Of a DNA stretch of 64,000 nt, positions 1 through 14,000 are shown piece after piece. This DNA comes from Larimichthys crocea (Eukaryota > Chordata > Actinopteri > Sciaenidae). Location of the stretch: positions 23,473,846 through 23,537,845 of the forward strand of contig NC_040025.1 of the NCBI RefSeq assembly GCF_000972845.2, in the 5' to 3' direction. A program made the translations under genes and the position numbers. Every line of letters starts with the position of its first letter. The stretch's first letter is position 1. The notes under the pieces are model-generated. The model saw only the letters and a program-made list of their open reading frames with translations. It was not told where the DNA came from and did not search any database.

Positions 1-3000
1 AAATAGGCATACATCTCTGTAGTTAGTGAGAAAATGTTTCAATAAAAACATTTTTAATTACTAGAGGCTATATATACACTATAAGGCACTTTACTGGGAC
101 ACTGGCCCAAATTTTAGATATGCAAATCTGACCAACCCTCAACCTCAAACTTCAATGAACAGAAGGAAAATATGTTTAAGTGTGTATAAGTGTATCATTT
201 CTTGCACAGACCAAACAGAGGGGTGAGTATCCAGGTGAAGGATGTGAAAACTTTAAGATCACTAAAAATATGGTTGCATCTGGTGTGCATTTTTCTGTTG
301 TCAAAGTCTTGTTGGCAGTCAAAATTTAAAGCTTAACCTTCTAATATTAACCCTAAAACCAATCCTAGAATGAATATTTTTAAACCCTAGCAAACACACA
401 CACGCCATCCTCAAACCCTGTCATCAATCCTGCAGGGTTGCTGTGTGGCAGTGGAGGTTTAACAGCGGGGCGTAACTACACACTGACACGCTGATGCTCA
501 CTTCCTGAAGAGAAAAAAAGAAATGTCAAGCATTATTAGCCAAGTGAGCGAGACCCCTCTGAAAGCCAATGAAGCATAGGGTGTAAAAGTAAATGCACTT
601 CCATCCCATGCTGTGTGTTATGATCTTTCAATGTGCTTTATGTGAGGTTCTGTCATTTATCCCCCACATGAACTCTGGGACTATATAAAGACTCTGTAAA
701 GTTGTCAGTTCATTTCTGCAAAACTGTCACCAAGATACGCTGGGCTTGAAAACACTGCAGTGCATAAAAGATCTTTTTGTTGCCAGACGCCTTGGTTTTG
801 GTTAAAAATGCAGCAGGCACAGGAGATAACACTGATCAGAGTGACAGACCACCGCTCAGTGTAGCAAGAATACAGCTGCTGGTAGCCAGTGAATTGAACT
901 TATCAGCTATGGGCATCTGTTGTTAGGCTCTCCTTGTCTGCACTGGACACACAGAAACTCAGCTGGAGCTTTGAAGCACAATTACAGCTGTTTTATATAA
1001 GTTTGTATGGTAAATGTGTTGAAATGTTTGCTGAGAGCTAACCAGTCAAGAGCAGCTGCTGTCAGACTCTCTGTCGGCACTGGACACACACACACTCGAG
1101 GTTTTATAGTCACTAGAAGCACATTCATGGGCTGTGGTGAGTGTTTTTTGGGGGAGCAAAGTTTCAACCTGTAAAAGAAGGTCACTGTGCATATTATATA
1201 GCACAATATGTAGAATACTTTACATTAAAATGTCAAGATTCTTACCCTCATGTTATATCCCTGTCTAGGGTATAGGGAGTGAAACATAAATGAGTCCACA
1301 CATGTTGACAGTCCAAAAACACAGGCAGTTTATTGCTGCTATAAATACAACAATACAATAAACAAAACAAATTAGCTAATGGGAGCTTCCTAAACCCTAT
1401 ACCAAAACATACAAAGACATTTGCTAAACCTAACTTCCTAAACGTAACCAAAAACAGAAAAAGCAGTGCACTCTTACTGTGTCAGGCTTAACAGTGTCTA
1501 TTTACAAGTGTGACAACATACAAAAGTGACTAGTGACACAAAAGACTAAAAAGCAAGCATGCAGAGGAGACCAAAGCTGCACTCTCAGGTTGCCACTGTC
1601 TCTAGTAGAAACTGGGTCTTAAGTAGGCCACACCCTGATCACCTGGATTGAAATCAGTTGTGGTTGATCACCACCTAGGCAAAGATCCTCACACAAACAC
1701 AGAGGTCACACTCTGGTCCAGAACACAAACATATGACACAAAATGGCTGCCTAATCAATCAACAGCAATACTAAATACCCATATACATTGGTTTTCATCT
1801 GTAAAAAAGTGGTTTGAGGGTTTAGATAAACTTGTTTTCACTTTTAGTTGCACTGACTTACAAGTTAAGACACCACTGGACGTCCCTAAATTCCCGAAAT
1901 TAAGTTGCGCTCACACTCATTAAAAGGCCAAAAAAAATCTTTGAAAAAAAAAACAATGGTGTTTTTTTCTTCATTGAAAAATGTGCAAAGGACATAACTG
2001 ATGGCTTGTCTTGGTTGATAGATCTCTCTGACTTTAGGTGGTTCATCTAATGACCTGGCTTGTATTTTTGGGTTTGTCTGCCCTTTTCCAAACAGTTTCC
2101 AACAATGACTTGATGGTTCTATCTAACAAACCATCTGGGGCAGTTAGATTAAAGTACGAGCCCAAGACAATGAAAATAGAAATATAGGAGGTATCTAAAG
2201 GGCTTTCTCAGACCAGTATATGCTTCAGTAAGGCAACTGAAGCATTGATCCCAGCTACTAACTTCTTCATGTACTGCATGTTAGAGAGAGAAACAAAAAG
2301 GAAAGAGTTTGGAAGATTTGGGAGGAATTTGGCAATATGAATGTCATAATTTTGAATGATAGCCTGATATCCCAAGAAAAACCCACATACCACACCACAC
2401 ACACACAGACACACATACATACACACACTGTGGTGAGTTGAGTTGGTAAAAATGCACCACTCCTCATGAGTTTAAATATAGGTCAGGCTCTTCCAGCAGA
2501 GTCAGCACTTTCTTTCTCACACACACCAGAGTACTTAATGGGGATGGAGTGGACAGGCCCTCCAGTGTAAACCAGTGTCAGGAAGCACTTTACATCAAGA
2601 TTCATGTCAAGTTGTTTTTCCTCTATATTTCTCTCTGATTTTGACAACTGACTGTAGGCTGCAGCCTGCTGGCCTGGCAAGATGCAGAACAGAGTGACTT
2701 GATTTAGCCTAATTATATCTCCTGTGCAGTATCTCCAGTTAATCACACTGCTGTAAGTTAAACAGGGGCAGCTGATGTTGCCAAAGACAAGAGACATGAA
2801 TCAACAGAACCTTGTGCGTTGAAATTAACCATAGCTTGAAAAATGGAAATGTTATGTGTGATTAAAATGCAGTCCAAAATGTTCCAGTACTGATCCATTT
2901 TTAATAACTATGGCGGTCCAAGGACTCAAATAAGTCTTGCTCAAGATCTTTGCTTGCTACCGTTGTGAATTCTGCAAAAACCTTCAAAGACAAAACAGAA

Positions 3001-3079
3001 CACAAACTCTTTTGAACACACGTTCTTGTGTAACCACCATGTTTCAATCTATAGTGATGTTTAAAATAACAACTTGGCG
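1..3079. other. No gene recognised; AT-rich non-coding sequence
   Basis: I see no convincing exon, RNA gene or intact mobile element. Reading frames are short and lack family resemblance. A loose CA-rich patch lies at about 2,390-2,430. Confidence 0.5.
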
Positions 3080-3505
3080 TTATTTATTCCCTCTTTTGTG
3101 CCATGGAAACATTACTGTAAGTATTGTTCGTTGTTTAACATCCTCATCAAAGTAGAAACCCTTGTATCTGGGATCCAATGAGGTAGCAATGCAGAACATG
3201 GGATCATACTTGATTTGATCGAAGTGTTTATTTACAGCCTATAATAATGCAGTCTTTGTTGTTTTAACGCCATGGTCTTTGTCAGCCTGCATGCTCAGAA
3301 GACGTCTCAGGGCTCCAACAGAGGTGATGATGTTGGCAGCTGATGCCTCTGATGAGCTAACTTCTCTTGTCAATTGTTCAAACGGGGAGAGGAGTGTTAT
3401 AAAGTTTTCAATTAATTGCCACTGGTGCGCACTGAGGGTGGCGGGGAGGTCGTAGTCTGCGGCATACGTAGCAAGTGCACGCTTTTGTTCCAGCAAGCTC
3501 TCCGT
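3080..3505 (-). pseudogene. hAT-family (ZBED-like) transposase relic
   Basis: The minus-strand frame reads SLLEQKRALATYAADYDL, then ATLSAHQWQLIENFITLLSP, FEQLTREVSSSEASAANII and, further on, HFDQIKYDPMFCIATSLDPR followed by YKGFYFDEDV. These are typical of the middle of hAT transposases and domesticated ZBED proteins, including the SLDPRYK block. The frame is broken by an in-frame TAG at about 3,236 and a TGA at 3,506-3,508, and ends in TAA at 3,080-3,082. No BED zinc finger or C-terminal dimerisation domain is found nearby. This is a decayed fragment of about 140 codons. A domesticated host gene is unlikely given the stops. Confidence 0.8.
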
Positions 3506-4246
3506 TCATGCGGCATGTAAATCAACACATAATCACCAGCCACTGTCATCAGTGAATGTCATCTTTATTTGCCAATGGCAGTTAAGGAGGCGAACATCGG
3601 CCAATACTGATGTTCAACCTATGCAGTGTGTAGTCACAGCGGGGCGTAAATGCTCAGTGAAATTTAATAACTTACCCAGAGACTCAAAATGCTTGCTGCT
3701 TCTTCCAAAAGTTGGAAAGCCCTGCTCAACTGAGCACGCGCAAAGCCACGTGCTGCATTTACTCTAGTACACTTCACTCACGTGAGCTTAGTTTTTTACC
3801 CCTTTCAGGCAAAATGAGTATATTACTGACATGACATAAGTTCAATCAACAGGATAGTGAGAAATAAGTAAAGTATGCAAATGTAATTTAAGTGAGCATA
3901 GCATTACCTTTTAGAGTGCAGCTATACCTGCAGGTTATGGTAAGTAAGGGTTGTACTAGGGTTGTACTACTTCTTTCCATGACAGACCGAGCAGGAAGGG
4001 TTAAGATTAAGGAGGACAAATCACCTCAGATAATTTTTACTGCGTGTAAGGTAAATCTCAATCCCCTACATAGCACAGATGATCCATAGCTTCTCAAGTA
4101 TGAAATTAAAACAAAGTATTTTCTTCTTCATCGTACTCCGCACTATCCACTTCTGTTTTTCTCTCCCTTTATAGTCTGAAGCTATCCATCACAATAAAAC
4201 CTTATTAGATTATATAATATTCTCTGTGTTTTTATGTATACACAGG

Positions 4247-4612
4247 CACTCAGCAGCCACTTCATTAGGTACATCATGCAATCTCATGTGATCCAATATA
4301 GCAGCTCCACTATAAATCCTTTTACAAAGATGATATTCAGCTTTGACTGGCACTGTCAGAGCCATTAATTTACCACATGTTTATTACTGAGGTTATAGTT
4401 TGCAGTGGTGGACTGAGGAGTTTCTATTATTTTGGCTATCCCATTTACATACATGAGGGCCAATTATCCAGTACACCACCACCCACTACAACATTAATAA
4501 TAAACATAAAATAGAATTATGTTTACTGGCTGAAGCTGACGATCAGCCTCGTCAAAGTAGAGTTCATGGCAGAGCTGTTGCATTGGATGACATTAGATTA
4601 TACAGGTGTACC
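4247..4612. mobile_element. Teleost interspersed repeat with CACTCAG...ATTAGGTAC end
   Basis: The left end reads CACTCAGCAGCCACTTCATT and then AGGTAC. The body contains AGTTCATGGCAGAGCTGTTG and GGATGACATTAGATTATACA, then GGTGTACC. I recognise this as a very common non-autonomous teleost repeat whose intact ends are inverted copies of a CAGTGGCCACTTTATTAGG-like terminus. Here the right end decays after GGTGTACC. There is no ORF. Confidence 0.6.
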
Positions 4613-5525
4613 AGAAGTTTTTTTATACATTATAATAACAGAAAGTCAAGGAAGGGAAAAAAAACTAAGGGGAGACAGAGGTAGAAAAGGACTTAAGCAA
4701 AGTACCCAAACCAAAAACCCATACCAGTGTTATCTTGTATAAACTATTTTGAATTGTCACTGAATTCACCAAACCTTATCGTAATTCATCACATCATACA
4801 TTCCAGTCCTGCACAGAAACCTGCAGGCTTCTACATGTGTAAATGTTCCTGCGATCCTATTCAGATACATCCTGTTACTCATCCAGCTTATTTCATCATG
4901 GAATGAGCTGGGATGAGCCACAAGGCTCCATAAACCTGTCACCACTGACAAGACGATAAATCTTCCTGTGATGGAGAAGGGTGAACATGATTGATAAATG
5001 GGGTGGAGTGGGTACATGCACTTTAAAATCTGTGTTTGTAACTTAGCAGCCAAGAACATTTAACGCGCTCTCACACCGAAAATAACACTGCAGCAAAAAC
5101 CACTTTAAAGGCTGTGTTGTTTTTTATTTTAGAGGTGAAGTCAAATCCTGCAAGTAGGCCAGAGTTGCAGCATTTGATACTGTGAATGAAGTGTGAACTT
5201 GTCACCGTTATCCTCCTACTTCTCACATCTCAAAGTAGTGAGTCACTTTTGAGGAATTGCAAGCAGGTTTAAGGTTGTGTTAAAATGGTTAAAAGGATAA
5301 GTTCTCATATTTAAGTCACACATGGACCAGTGTGTGATATAGGGGTCTCTATATATATAATATGGGAGTAGCTGAATATAAATTTCACAACTGTTTTTAT
5401 TAGTGTATAATCACCTGTAAATAAGAATCATTATGCTTTTATTATTATAAATTACCCTTTTATATCTACAAATGCCGCAGGGGTGATTTAATTCCAAAGA
5501 TACATGCAGGTTGTTGAAGACTAAC

Positions 5526-5620
5526 CAGTGGGGAATGTAACTAAGTACATTTATCAAGTCTTATCAAGTAAGATTTTGAAAGCAAGACTTTTACTTGTAA
5601 CTCTTTTTCACTAACACTGG
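5526..5620. mobile_element. Truncated hAT-like miniature element
   Basis: It starts CAGTGGGGAATGTAACTAAG followed by TACATTTATCAAGT and later has GACTTTTACTTGTAACTC. This is the terminal pattern of an abundant teleost hAT-type miniature element. The other terminus is not recognisable. Confidence 0.5.
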
Positions 5621-7910
5621 CAACAATAAATACACAACATCCAGTTAGACTTTCAAAATAAAGCTTCCAAAAAAAAGTTGGTTTAGGTTTAGGAAAAGAT
5701 TAAAATAAGTATGTATCTTAAGTGACGTAACCTTTCACCTAAGACCCATCGACTCACCCTAACCTCCTCCATGTGCAGACCCTCTTTATGTCACCTGACT
5801 TCAACGACATATAAAAATCACACACGTGCACCCACAAATGACAGCATCCTAGCTTGAAGCATAAGGCCACTGACCAAGTTGCTGTATTTAACAATGTGTG
5901 TGTGTATATATTGTTTATAGTAAGAGAGATGTGAAGGTGAACCTGGCCTTTAATGGTTTTGTCTGTGTTCACTCGATGGTTGTCAAGTTCATGTTTGGAA
6001 ATTGCTCCTGTTTTGCGTCTTGATATTATCTGTTTCCTTTTAGTTCATCATTATTTAAAGATTGATACAGCAGCAGACTTACTAACATTCATCAGCAACA
6101 CCTGAGAGGTTTTTCCCTACAGCGTGTTACTGATATGCCTGTGCATGAAGTCGAAGCACGTGTGAAAGACAGCACTTATGAAAATAAGCAGGGAAAGCAA
6201 CCAAAAGGATTTATGACACTTTTTTGTCACAGGCACTTAACAGTACAGGTTGTTTAGGTAGACTCAGGATCCATTTACACTTTATTTAGGCCACATGCCA
6301 ATCATCAAACAAATCTTCAATGTCACATTTACAACCACTGTGAAACAAAAGAACTAGAAACAAGATCTGGAAAAATGACTGGGGTTACTTCCAACAGCAT
6401 GAATGATAAAGGGAAACAGATCATTTTACTCTGTATTCAGGCCAGATGCCAATCACGGATGAAGGTAGAAAACATTTAGTGTGGAAAACTTTAAAGAAAG
6501 GTTGAAAATTGAACAGTGGGGTAACAGTGGGCTAGTCCTCAGATTTCAAAAGCAGATTGAGTTGGCCTCTGGTCTTGAAATGTAATAACTTAATGGAATC
6601 AATGTATGCATACAAAAACGGTATAAACACAGTATCACTGAGGATAAAATGACATGTGGTGTGTTAAAAAAAATCATCATTGAAGGCTATTTCACTTGTG
6701 CAAGCACAGTCAGTGCATCATTTTAAACTAGATATCGGCAAACTTTGTACTAGTTGGATTTAAATAATAAAATAATCTCTTTATTCACAGTTACCTAATC
6801 TATTTTTTCTGTTACTATTAAATTAGAAAATTGAAAACTAAACCCTAAAAACTGATTGCACTGCACAAATTTACATTTTAAGATACTGCTCTTAAATGAT
6901 ACAGTATCGCACATTTCCACAGATTTCCATTATTTTTTCTATATATATATATGAAAAGAATGACACCCCTCACTGAGCTCCAAAAGGATTTAAAAAAAAA
7001 AAAACAGTGTTGTATGTAGGAGTGACGGGGCTATTGGCTAACTTGGACAGGTAGAAACCTGTCTGGCTGACAGGAAGGGGAAAACGAGGAGGCAGGACTG
7101 GGGTGAAGTTACCTGTGAGCTCATCTTGCCCCAGGCAGCATGGTCGAAACTCAACATAAAGGAGAGGGGGTAGCAGATGTCAAGGTAAAGAGGAAAGAGA
7201 AGTGATGGGGGTGTAAAAAGAATTGGAAAAAAACAGTTTGAGGACACCCGTGACATTTGACTCTCTGATCAATCCTGCAGTGTCAACATTATATTACATA
7301 AAATGTGGCCTAAACAGTATCTATATTTTATGAACTGACACACTAACATTAGCTTGTATTATTGTAAAATATTAGCTATAGCTTCATGTACAGTGTAAGT
7401 GTTTACCAATATGCTGAAAATAATCCGCCATACTGTTAAACTAACCTATAGTCTGTAAGGATAACCTGTTGTTTGGCTGTCAGTATGTATATATGATGAG
7501 GGTCAAAGGTCAAAGGTTAAGGGTTAGGGGCCAGAGAAATGAGCAGAGCAGTAAAGAAAGAGATCTGCACAAGCCTGCCTCTGCACCCTCAGGGCCTGAT
7601 ATCATGTTTATTCTGTAAACACAGACACAGTATGTGAGCACATGTATTTTGTATGACCCAATGCCCAGAGACACACACACACTACACAGATGGGTACAAA
7701 AATGTCGAAAAGAAAATTAAAATATTCACATGACCTCCGACATGACTATATAATCAACATCACACTCTTCTTCACTTCTTTCCCTTCAATTTGTACTTCT
7801 CTTTTTCTCCATGTGGGGTTTTGTGGTTTATTCTTCACTCATATGGGACATAGAGGTCAAACAAAGGGTGATTTAAAAAGGTGTTTCATTCTTTCTGCTT
7901 TACTTTCTTT

Positions 7911-8038
7911 GACACAGAGGGAGGACAAAATTAATGCATTATAATATACAGTAACAAAAGGTGATTAGAATTGTTTTTCTCTTCCGACTTAAGTTTCTGA
8001 GACACAGAGGGAGACACATTATAATATACAGTGGCAAA
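7911..8038. repeat. Local imperfect direct repeat
   Basis: GACACAGAGGGAG followed by CATTATAATATACAGT occurs at 7,911-7,953 and again at 8,001-8,033, about 90 bp apart. It is a small segmental duplication without coding content. Confidence 0.65.
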
Positions 8039-11000
8039 GAGAGGAAGAGACTAAAAGTTTTGTTGCCCCGAGATGTAGAAGTAGAGCAAATTTTCTTGAA
8101 TGACACCGAACTACATTTTCCAGTATTTGAAATTATTAAGAAATTTAAAAACAAGCAGACTGGGTTAAACTTATTCACGTCCACAGTTTATGTTCCCATG
8201 CATTGAAAAACTGAACTTTGCTGCAATGTATTTATATGATTATTATTATCTAATTTATCTCCAGCCTTCAGGTATGATTTATTATCAAATTTCAGAAAAA
8301 AATCAGATTTTATGATAACCTTTCCTTTAAGTGCCAAAATCTTAAGTCTTCTTGACAGTATTTGGTCATTGGTTATTTTATTATGTTAACATTAATACTG
8401 GTAAATATTGTAAACCTTATACCACTTAAACACAAGCATATTGACATGTCATTATGGGAAAGTTAGGCTGAATCGAAGTCTAAACAGATGTGTAGCCATA
8501 CCAACATACTGATTTCTCTGGGGTTTTAAGAGTGGAGTTTGATGTCATAATGTCAGACCAACACCAGTCCACCTGGAAGAGTGGCTGAATCCACTGGACT
8601 CAGGAAGATTCAGCCTATTTGATGAAGTTATTATACTTACATGATTCTTGTGATTTTTGAGTTGAATGCACTTATTGTAATTCTCTTTGGATAGTGTCAG
8701 CCAAATACATGACATGTATTCCATTTTTCTTTTATTTGTGATGAACTAAATGAAATAATGAGACACAAGCATAATGTTAAGTGTGTTACTGTATGTCTAC
8801 AGCTTTTCCAATATATTGGTGTTCAGTTAAGATGGAGCTTGTGGCAACCTGTTCACTATCCCTCACATTTAGACAAATGTGCAGCAGCTACTTTACATTT
8901 TTTATTAACTGAACTGCTCAGATAGAAACTATTATTTTAAACCACAGGACTGATACAGACAGGGAGACATGTCCAGAGAGGACCTGCAGGCTGCTGTTGT
9001 CAGGGCCTGTCTGTAAACAAACAGCCATCATGGACCAACTATGTCCTGGAAAATACACACAGAGACACACACACATAGTCACACACGGACTTGTACTGTA
9101 CACACATTCACCCATAGATACACCCATATAAAAATATAAACAATATTACCAATCCCATTCATAAAACTGACAAGTTGACACGTGTAACATTAACCACATG
9201 CAGGTCATGTAGAGACAAATACATGTCGAGAACAAATAAGGGATTTGAGTTCGCTGCCAAGTATATACACTTCTCACATTTCATTTGAAGTAGGTGTGAA
9301 GACATGCCTGTGTCTTCCAAAGAGCTTTAAATGCTTTTCTGTGAGAACAAAGGCCATGTTCAGCTGATAATTACGAGAAAAATACCCTATAAAAACGTTA
9401 AATGTGCACACAGCAGACGGATAAAGGGAAAGGCAAACAGGTAAACAGACAGAAGAAAAACCACAGACACACAGACATCCTTAAAGCAACCTAGGGTGCA
9501 CAAGGTCAAAGGTCATGGTCTCTTGGTGACCCTGTGGGGCCTGTAAACACTTAGTCTGATCCCCATGACTGAGAAAACAGCAGTGACTGACGGGACAACG
9601 GCAACCTAACCGAGACAACTGACAGGTCACGCGGTGACTGACAGGCGCTGACACTGCTGGCAGTAACTGACGGGCAGTGATAGACAAGCTGTTAGGAAGT
9701 GCGTGTGTGAGGGTGTTGATCCATGCTGAGATGCGGAGAGGAGAGATTAGTGCATAATGGGGCTGGGATTAGTAATCTAACCACGATAGCCCTCCGCCTT
9801 GATGTGCGATAACATAGTGCTTGACTTCAATGTATTCTTGAGACTCTGTGTTGTTCAGTCTGTATATATTCTTTGATTACTCCCTTTGATGACTAATCCG
9901 ACCTCTAACATGAAGGAGGAGCACATAAAGGGTTAAGGGTGTGGGTTATGATCACAGCTGACAATGAGTGGTAAGATCAGACTCAGCCAAAGAACATCGG
10001 CCAAGAAAAGCTGTACAGAGCTACTTTTAACAAGACATTACCTTAGTGTCAACAATCACTTTCACCAAAACGGACACCAGAAGTGCACCATGTTTAAGAC
10101 GCACCCTAAAAGCAGCGCTCTGCTCTGCTCTGTGGAGAATATGTGGCCGCTTTTATTTTTGACAAATGCCAGCATCAAACAGCAAAGAGAAGATCGAGCT
10201 GGCCAGAAGTTAGACACAGAAAGAGCATAAAGAATTTGGTCAATTTTCAAAATAAAACACACTCTAAAAACAGCCCAAACTTTTAAACTACATTACCTGT
10301 TTAACCCATGACAGAAGCACATACATCAAGAAAGGAAAAAATCTGAACAAGTTAACAAAGTCTGGCGAGCACAGAGCCATGCCCTGTGGGATGCAGGGGT
10401 TAGGCACAAAAACAACTTAAATGGTTTAAAATAAGTACTTGCTGAGGTTGAGAGAACGTTGTCATCATGGCTGCAATAATAAACATGTGTTTAATGTTAA
10501 GAAACGATCATATTAAAAAAAATATTGTTCAAATGATGTACAGTTGGAAAAGCAGGCTCCCATTTTAAAGTCTGATGTTTTGTTGATTCATCCATCTATT
10601 CTTGGATTTTTGCTCTGCACCTTATTTTGAAAGGATGAAATTGATGATGTCTTATGGACGTGCTTTTTTTGTTAGATGGTTCTCATAAAACTGCGTCATG
10701 CAATTAGCAGCTGTCAGCTTTCCATATTAAGTCATCAAAACATGGTAATGTTATGAATTAGGGCCCACACCAAACCTGCAAAAACACATGATTTAACACT
10801 CAAGTTTGTCTGTTACTCCTCATTTAATTGGACAGATGCATTAACCAAAGTGTTAACAATTAAGGTTAACACTGAGGTAAATGATAGCTTTAGACATGTG
10901 TTGGTAAGGCATAATGGTTAGCTTGGTATATGAACATGACTCATTGTGATAGAGAGTGTGTGTGTATTTATTCAATAAGGTGTGGCAAATTGCATGATGC

Positions 11001-14000
11001 TACTTCGCCCTCAGAGCACACAAACCACAAGCTGGCTCACCTCCACGTGGTGGAAATCACTGCCAGCACTTCCCTGGTACTGCAAACACAGCTGTGAACA
11101 CACAGTCACACACATACAGAGTAACCTGGCAGAACAAACACACCTGACGGTGATGACACAAACCAAATGAAAAATCTGGCAGGCAGACGCAGTACCCTCT
11201 AGTTTTAGTCTACCTGAAACACCTAACCTGATAATCAAATGTGGATTTATTAACAATAAGACAGTCTAATAATACAGTAGAGAGTAGAGTACAAGCACAT
11301 AGAAATTCATAGTGAAATGTACTTGGTGGGAACTATTATTATTACTTTTTACCAGCAAATTAGTGTAAAACTACGTATATCTGAGAGGAAAATTGACCTC
11401 TCACTTAAAAAGCAGCACAATAATTATATAAATACAAGGTTGTAAGAGTTACTAAATGTTTCTACATGTTTTTTTAATCTGTGATATAAAGTAAGGTGTT
11501 GCAACTTTCTGCTTTATTCTGTGGAGGTTTAAATAACTACTTCCCTGTCTTCCCTTCCCTCTCGAGGCTCCTTATCCCTTGCCCTCCTGTGAAAAGGAAA
11601 ATGACTGAGGGATCATGCCAGATGGAAAAGAAAAGGATTAATTGTTGGTTAAAAATGTCTCACGTCTCAACTAATCCCAAGTGCTTAAGTTCAACTAAAC
11701 TCTCCTAAAGACCTGGGAATGACAAGAATTGCTGTGTATGCATGTGTGTGTGAGAAAATACTTGCTAGTTCGATCCAACCCATAATGAAGCTCTGCTGGT
11801 GGTTTCATACCTTGCGTCCCCAAATGGACCAATGGCACACAAGGTCAACGTCCAGACTGTGTGTGGGCTGATCCAATCAGAGGAAAGTACAGCAGGGGGG
11901 GAAGAGGAAGAGGAGGAGGCGGTGAATTTGCTCCCAAAAAACCTTCACAAAACTCTTATGATGCAGCCTAATCGGATTCTGAGGAGCTTAGTGAGACTTT
12001 GCCCAGAGAAATTGTCTTATTATTATGACTTCTTTGTTTAGCGGATGCCCTTATCTCTGGGATGAATTAGGGGGATTATTCCTTTATTCCACACTCCATC
12101 CCATAATACTGGGAAACTGTTCCTGCAGTAATTAGGTCTAAGTGCCCTCGTTTAGTGTGCATCTAGTGTTCTTATGAACTGGTACCCCACACTAGTTCAT
12201 AGTTAAGAGGTTAAATGAAAAAGGAAAAAATCTTGCATTTTGAATTTGAAGTATTTTCCAACAGGAACCTCTTACACTGTGGGAAAATGTTTTACATCGT
12301 TTCCTGCAGTTGGTTGGCATTCATTAGTGAATGAAAAACAGGAAGCTGACAGGGTTAGCAACATGCTACAAGTATCTGCATGTGGTGTTATGAGCATTGT
12401 TTTATACTTTCTTTTCATTGTATTAATCCACTAGTGGCCACCGATGAGGTCTTGGGTGGGCTTTCATTCCCAATCAAAATATCATCTGAGTAAGTCCTTA
12501 AATACTGGTTTTCAGCTCAAAGATGCATTAAGGGCAGACTGACAGGCACGGAGAACTGGGGGAAACTCTGAGGTGCAGCAGTTTTAGTGCAGCCAAGAGT
12601 CTCCTGTCAAAGGATTTGCATAAAAGAAAAGGTATGCGATAAAATTCTTGCATTACTGTGAATAATGGTGTTACCCCTGTCATGCGGATGCAGCACTGAT
12701 TCCATTTACGTTCTTTATAATTCTATTTGCCTGAAAAATAGAAAAAAATTACAAAAACAATGCAACTGTGAACACAATAACTCTAAAACAGCTTCTTATG
12801 TGAACTAATTTGCAGGAGTTTCAATAACCTCCTTCCACAGGAGATCATTGATCAGTCCCAGAGAGACAGGGAACAAAACAACTGACCTGAAAGTATAGTT
12901 GAATGCAGAACATTGGTTATCATACCTGTAGACTGAACTTGCCTGGAAAATTTACATTTAAATTACAATTATTAGTTACATTTACAGTTAAAACGCTTTC
13001 TTCTGATCGTCCCTTTAGTTATCTGTCACAGTTCATTTTGGTATCCCAATGACACATGGGATGATGGTTTAGTTGTAGGATGAGAACTTATACACTATAT
13101 TATTCAAGATGATATTCAAGATGTGGGATTTATTGGCCTCTGGCAGTAAGGGTGCAAATGGAAACCAACTGAATACTCCTCACATCACCACCCCTTTCCA
13201 AGCCAAGTAGGAGAACCTACAATGGCCGTGAAACTCACAAAAAACTCTGGGCTGTACTGTCATGTAACATGTACATGAACAACTGTACATGTCAGCATGG
13301 AACATGTGGAGTGTGGAAAGGACCATACTCTCTGTAGATATAATGTATAATTACCTGAAAATATTAATTGCTGTGTTGTTGTTACCTTAGAATGTGCTTT
13401 TTAAAATTTTACTCACTGGTCATTTTAACAACCATTAAGATGTTTTATTAAGGTCTGTAGCAATGACTATGAAAATATAGTATTATAATTTTATTACAAA
13501 TATATTTTTTTGTGAATAAAGTACATTCATGTTTCCAATGTTGATTTGCTATACTTACATAACTCTGTAGGTATTTTGAAATAAAAAATAGTATTAAATC
13601 AGGTGAAAAACGCATCACATTCACAACAGACCACATATATTGTAACCATTTTGGGCTTCTTTTTTTTCTTTTGTTTTCTGTTTATGCAAATTAAATATCT
13701 TTTAGTTTTATTTTTACACACAAAACCTGCTTCAAAAAACATCCATAGTTCAAAACAACCGGTTTTGAGAGCTACTCAATTACACTTCCATAATCAAGGC
13801 TACAGGAATAAACATTCATATATATAATTTCTGTGCACTTTTGAAGTGTTTGTTTTGCACCTGGCATTTCCACAGCGCTCCGACTGGACTTCTGTTGATC
13901 ATCATGAGGCTCTGACAGCTCTGTAACTTACTTCCACCTGACAGAAAAAACGGTATATGAACCCATAAAACAAATAAAATATTTATGTGGGTCTTTATTC

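Noticed and set aside
3239..3496. A domesticated ZBED gene
   Set aside because: In-frame stops on both sides, no BED finger and no C-terminal domain. It is a transposase relic.
9060..9110. CA-rich patch read as a microsatellite
   Set aside because: The CA units are too few and too interrupted to call a repeat with confidence.
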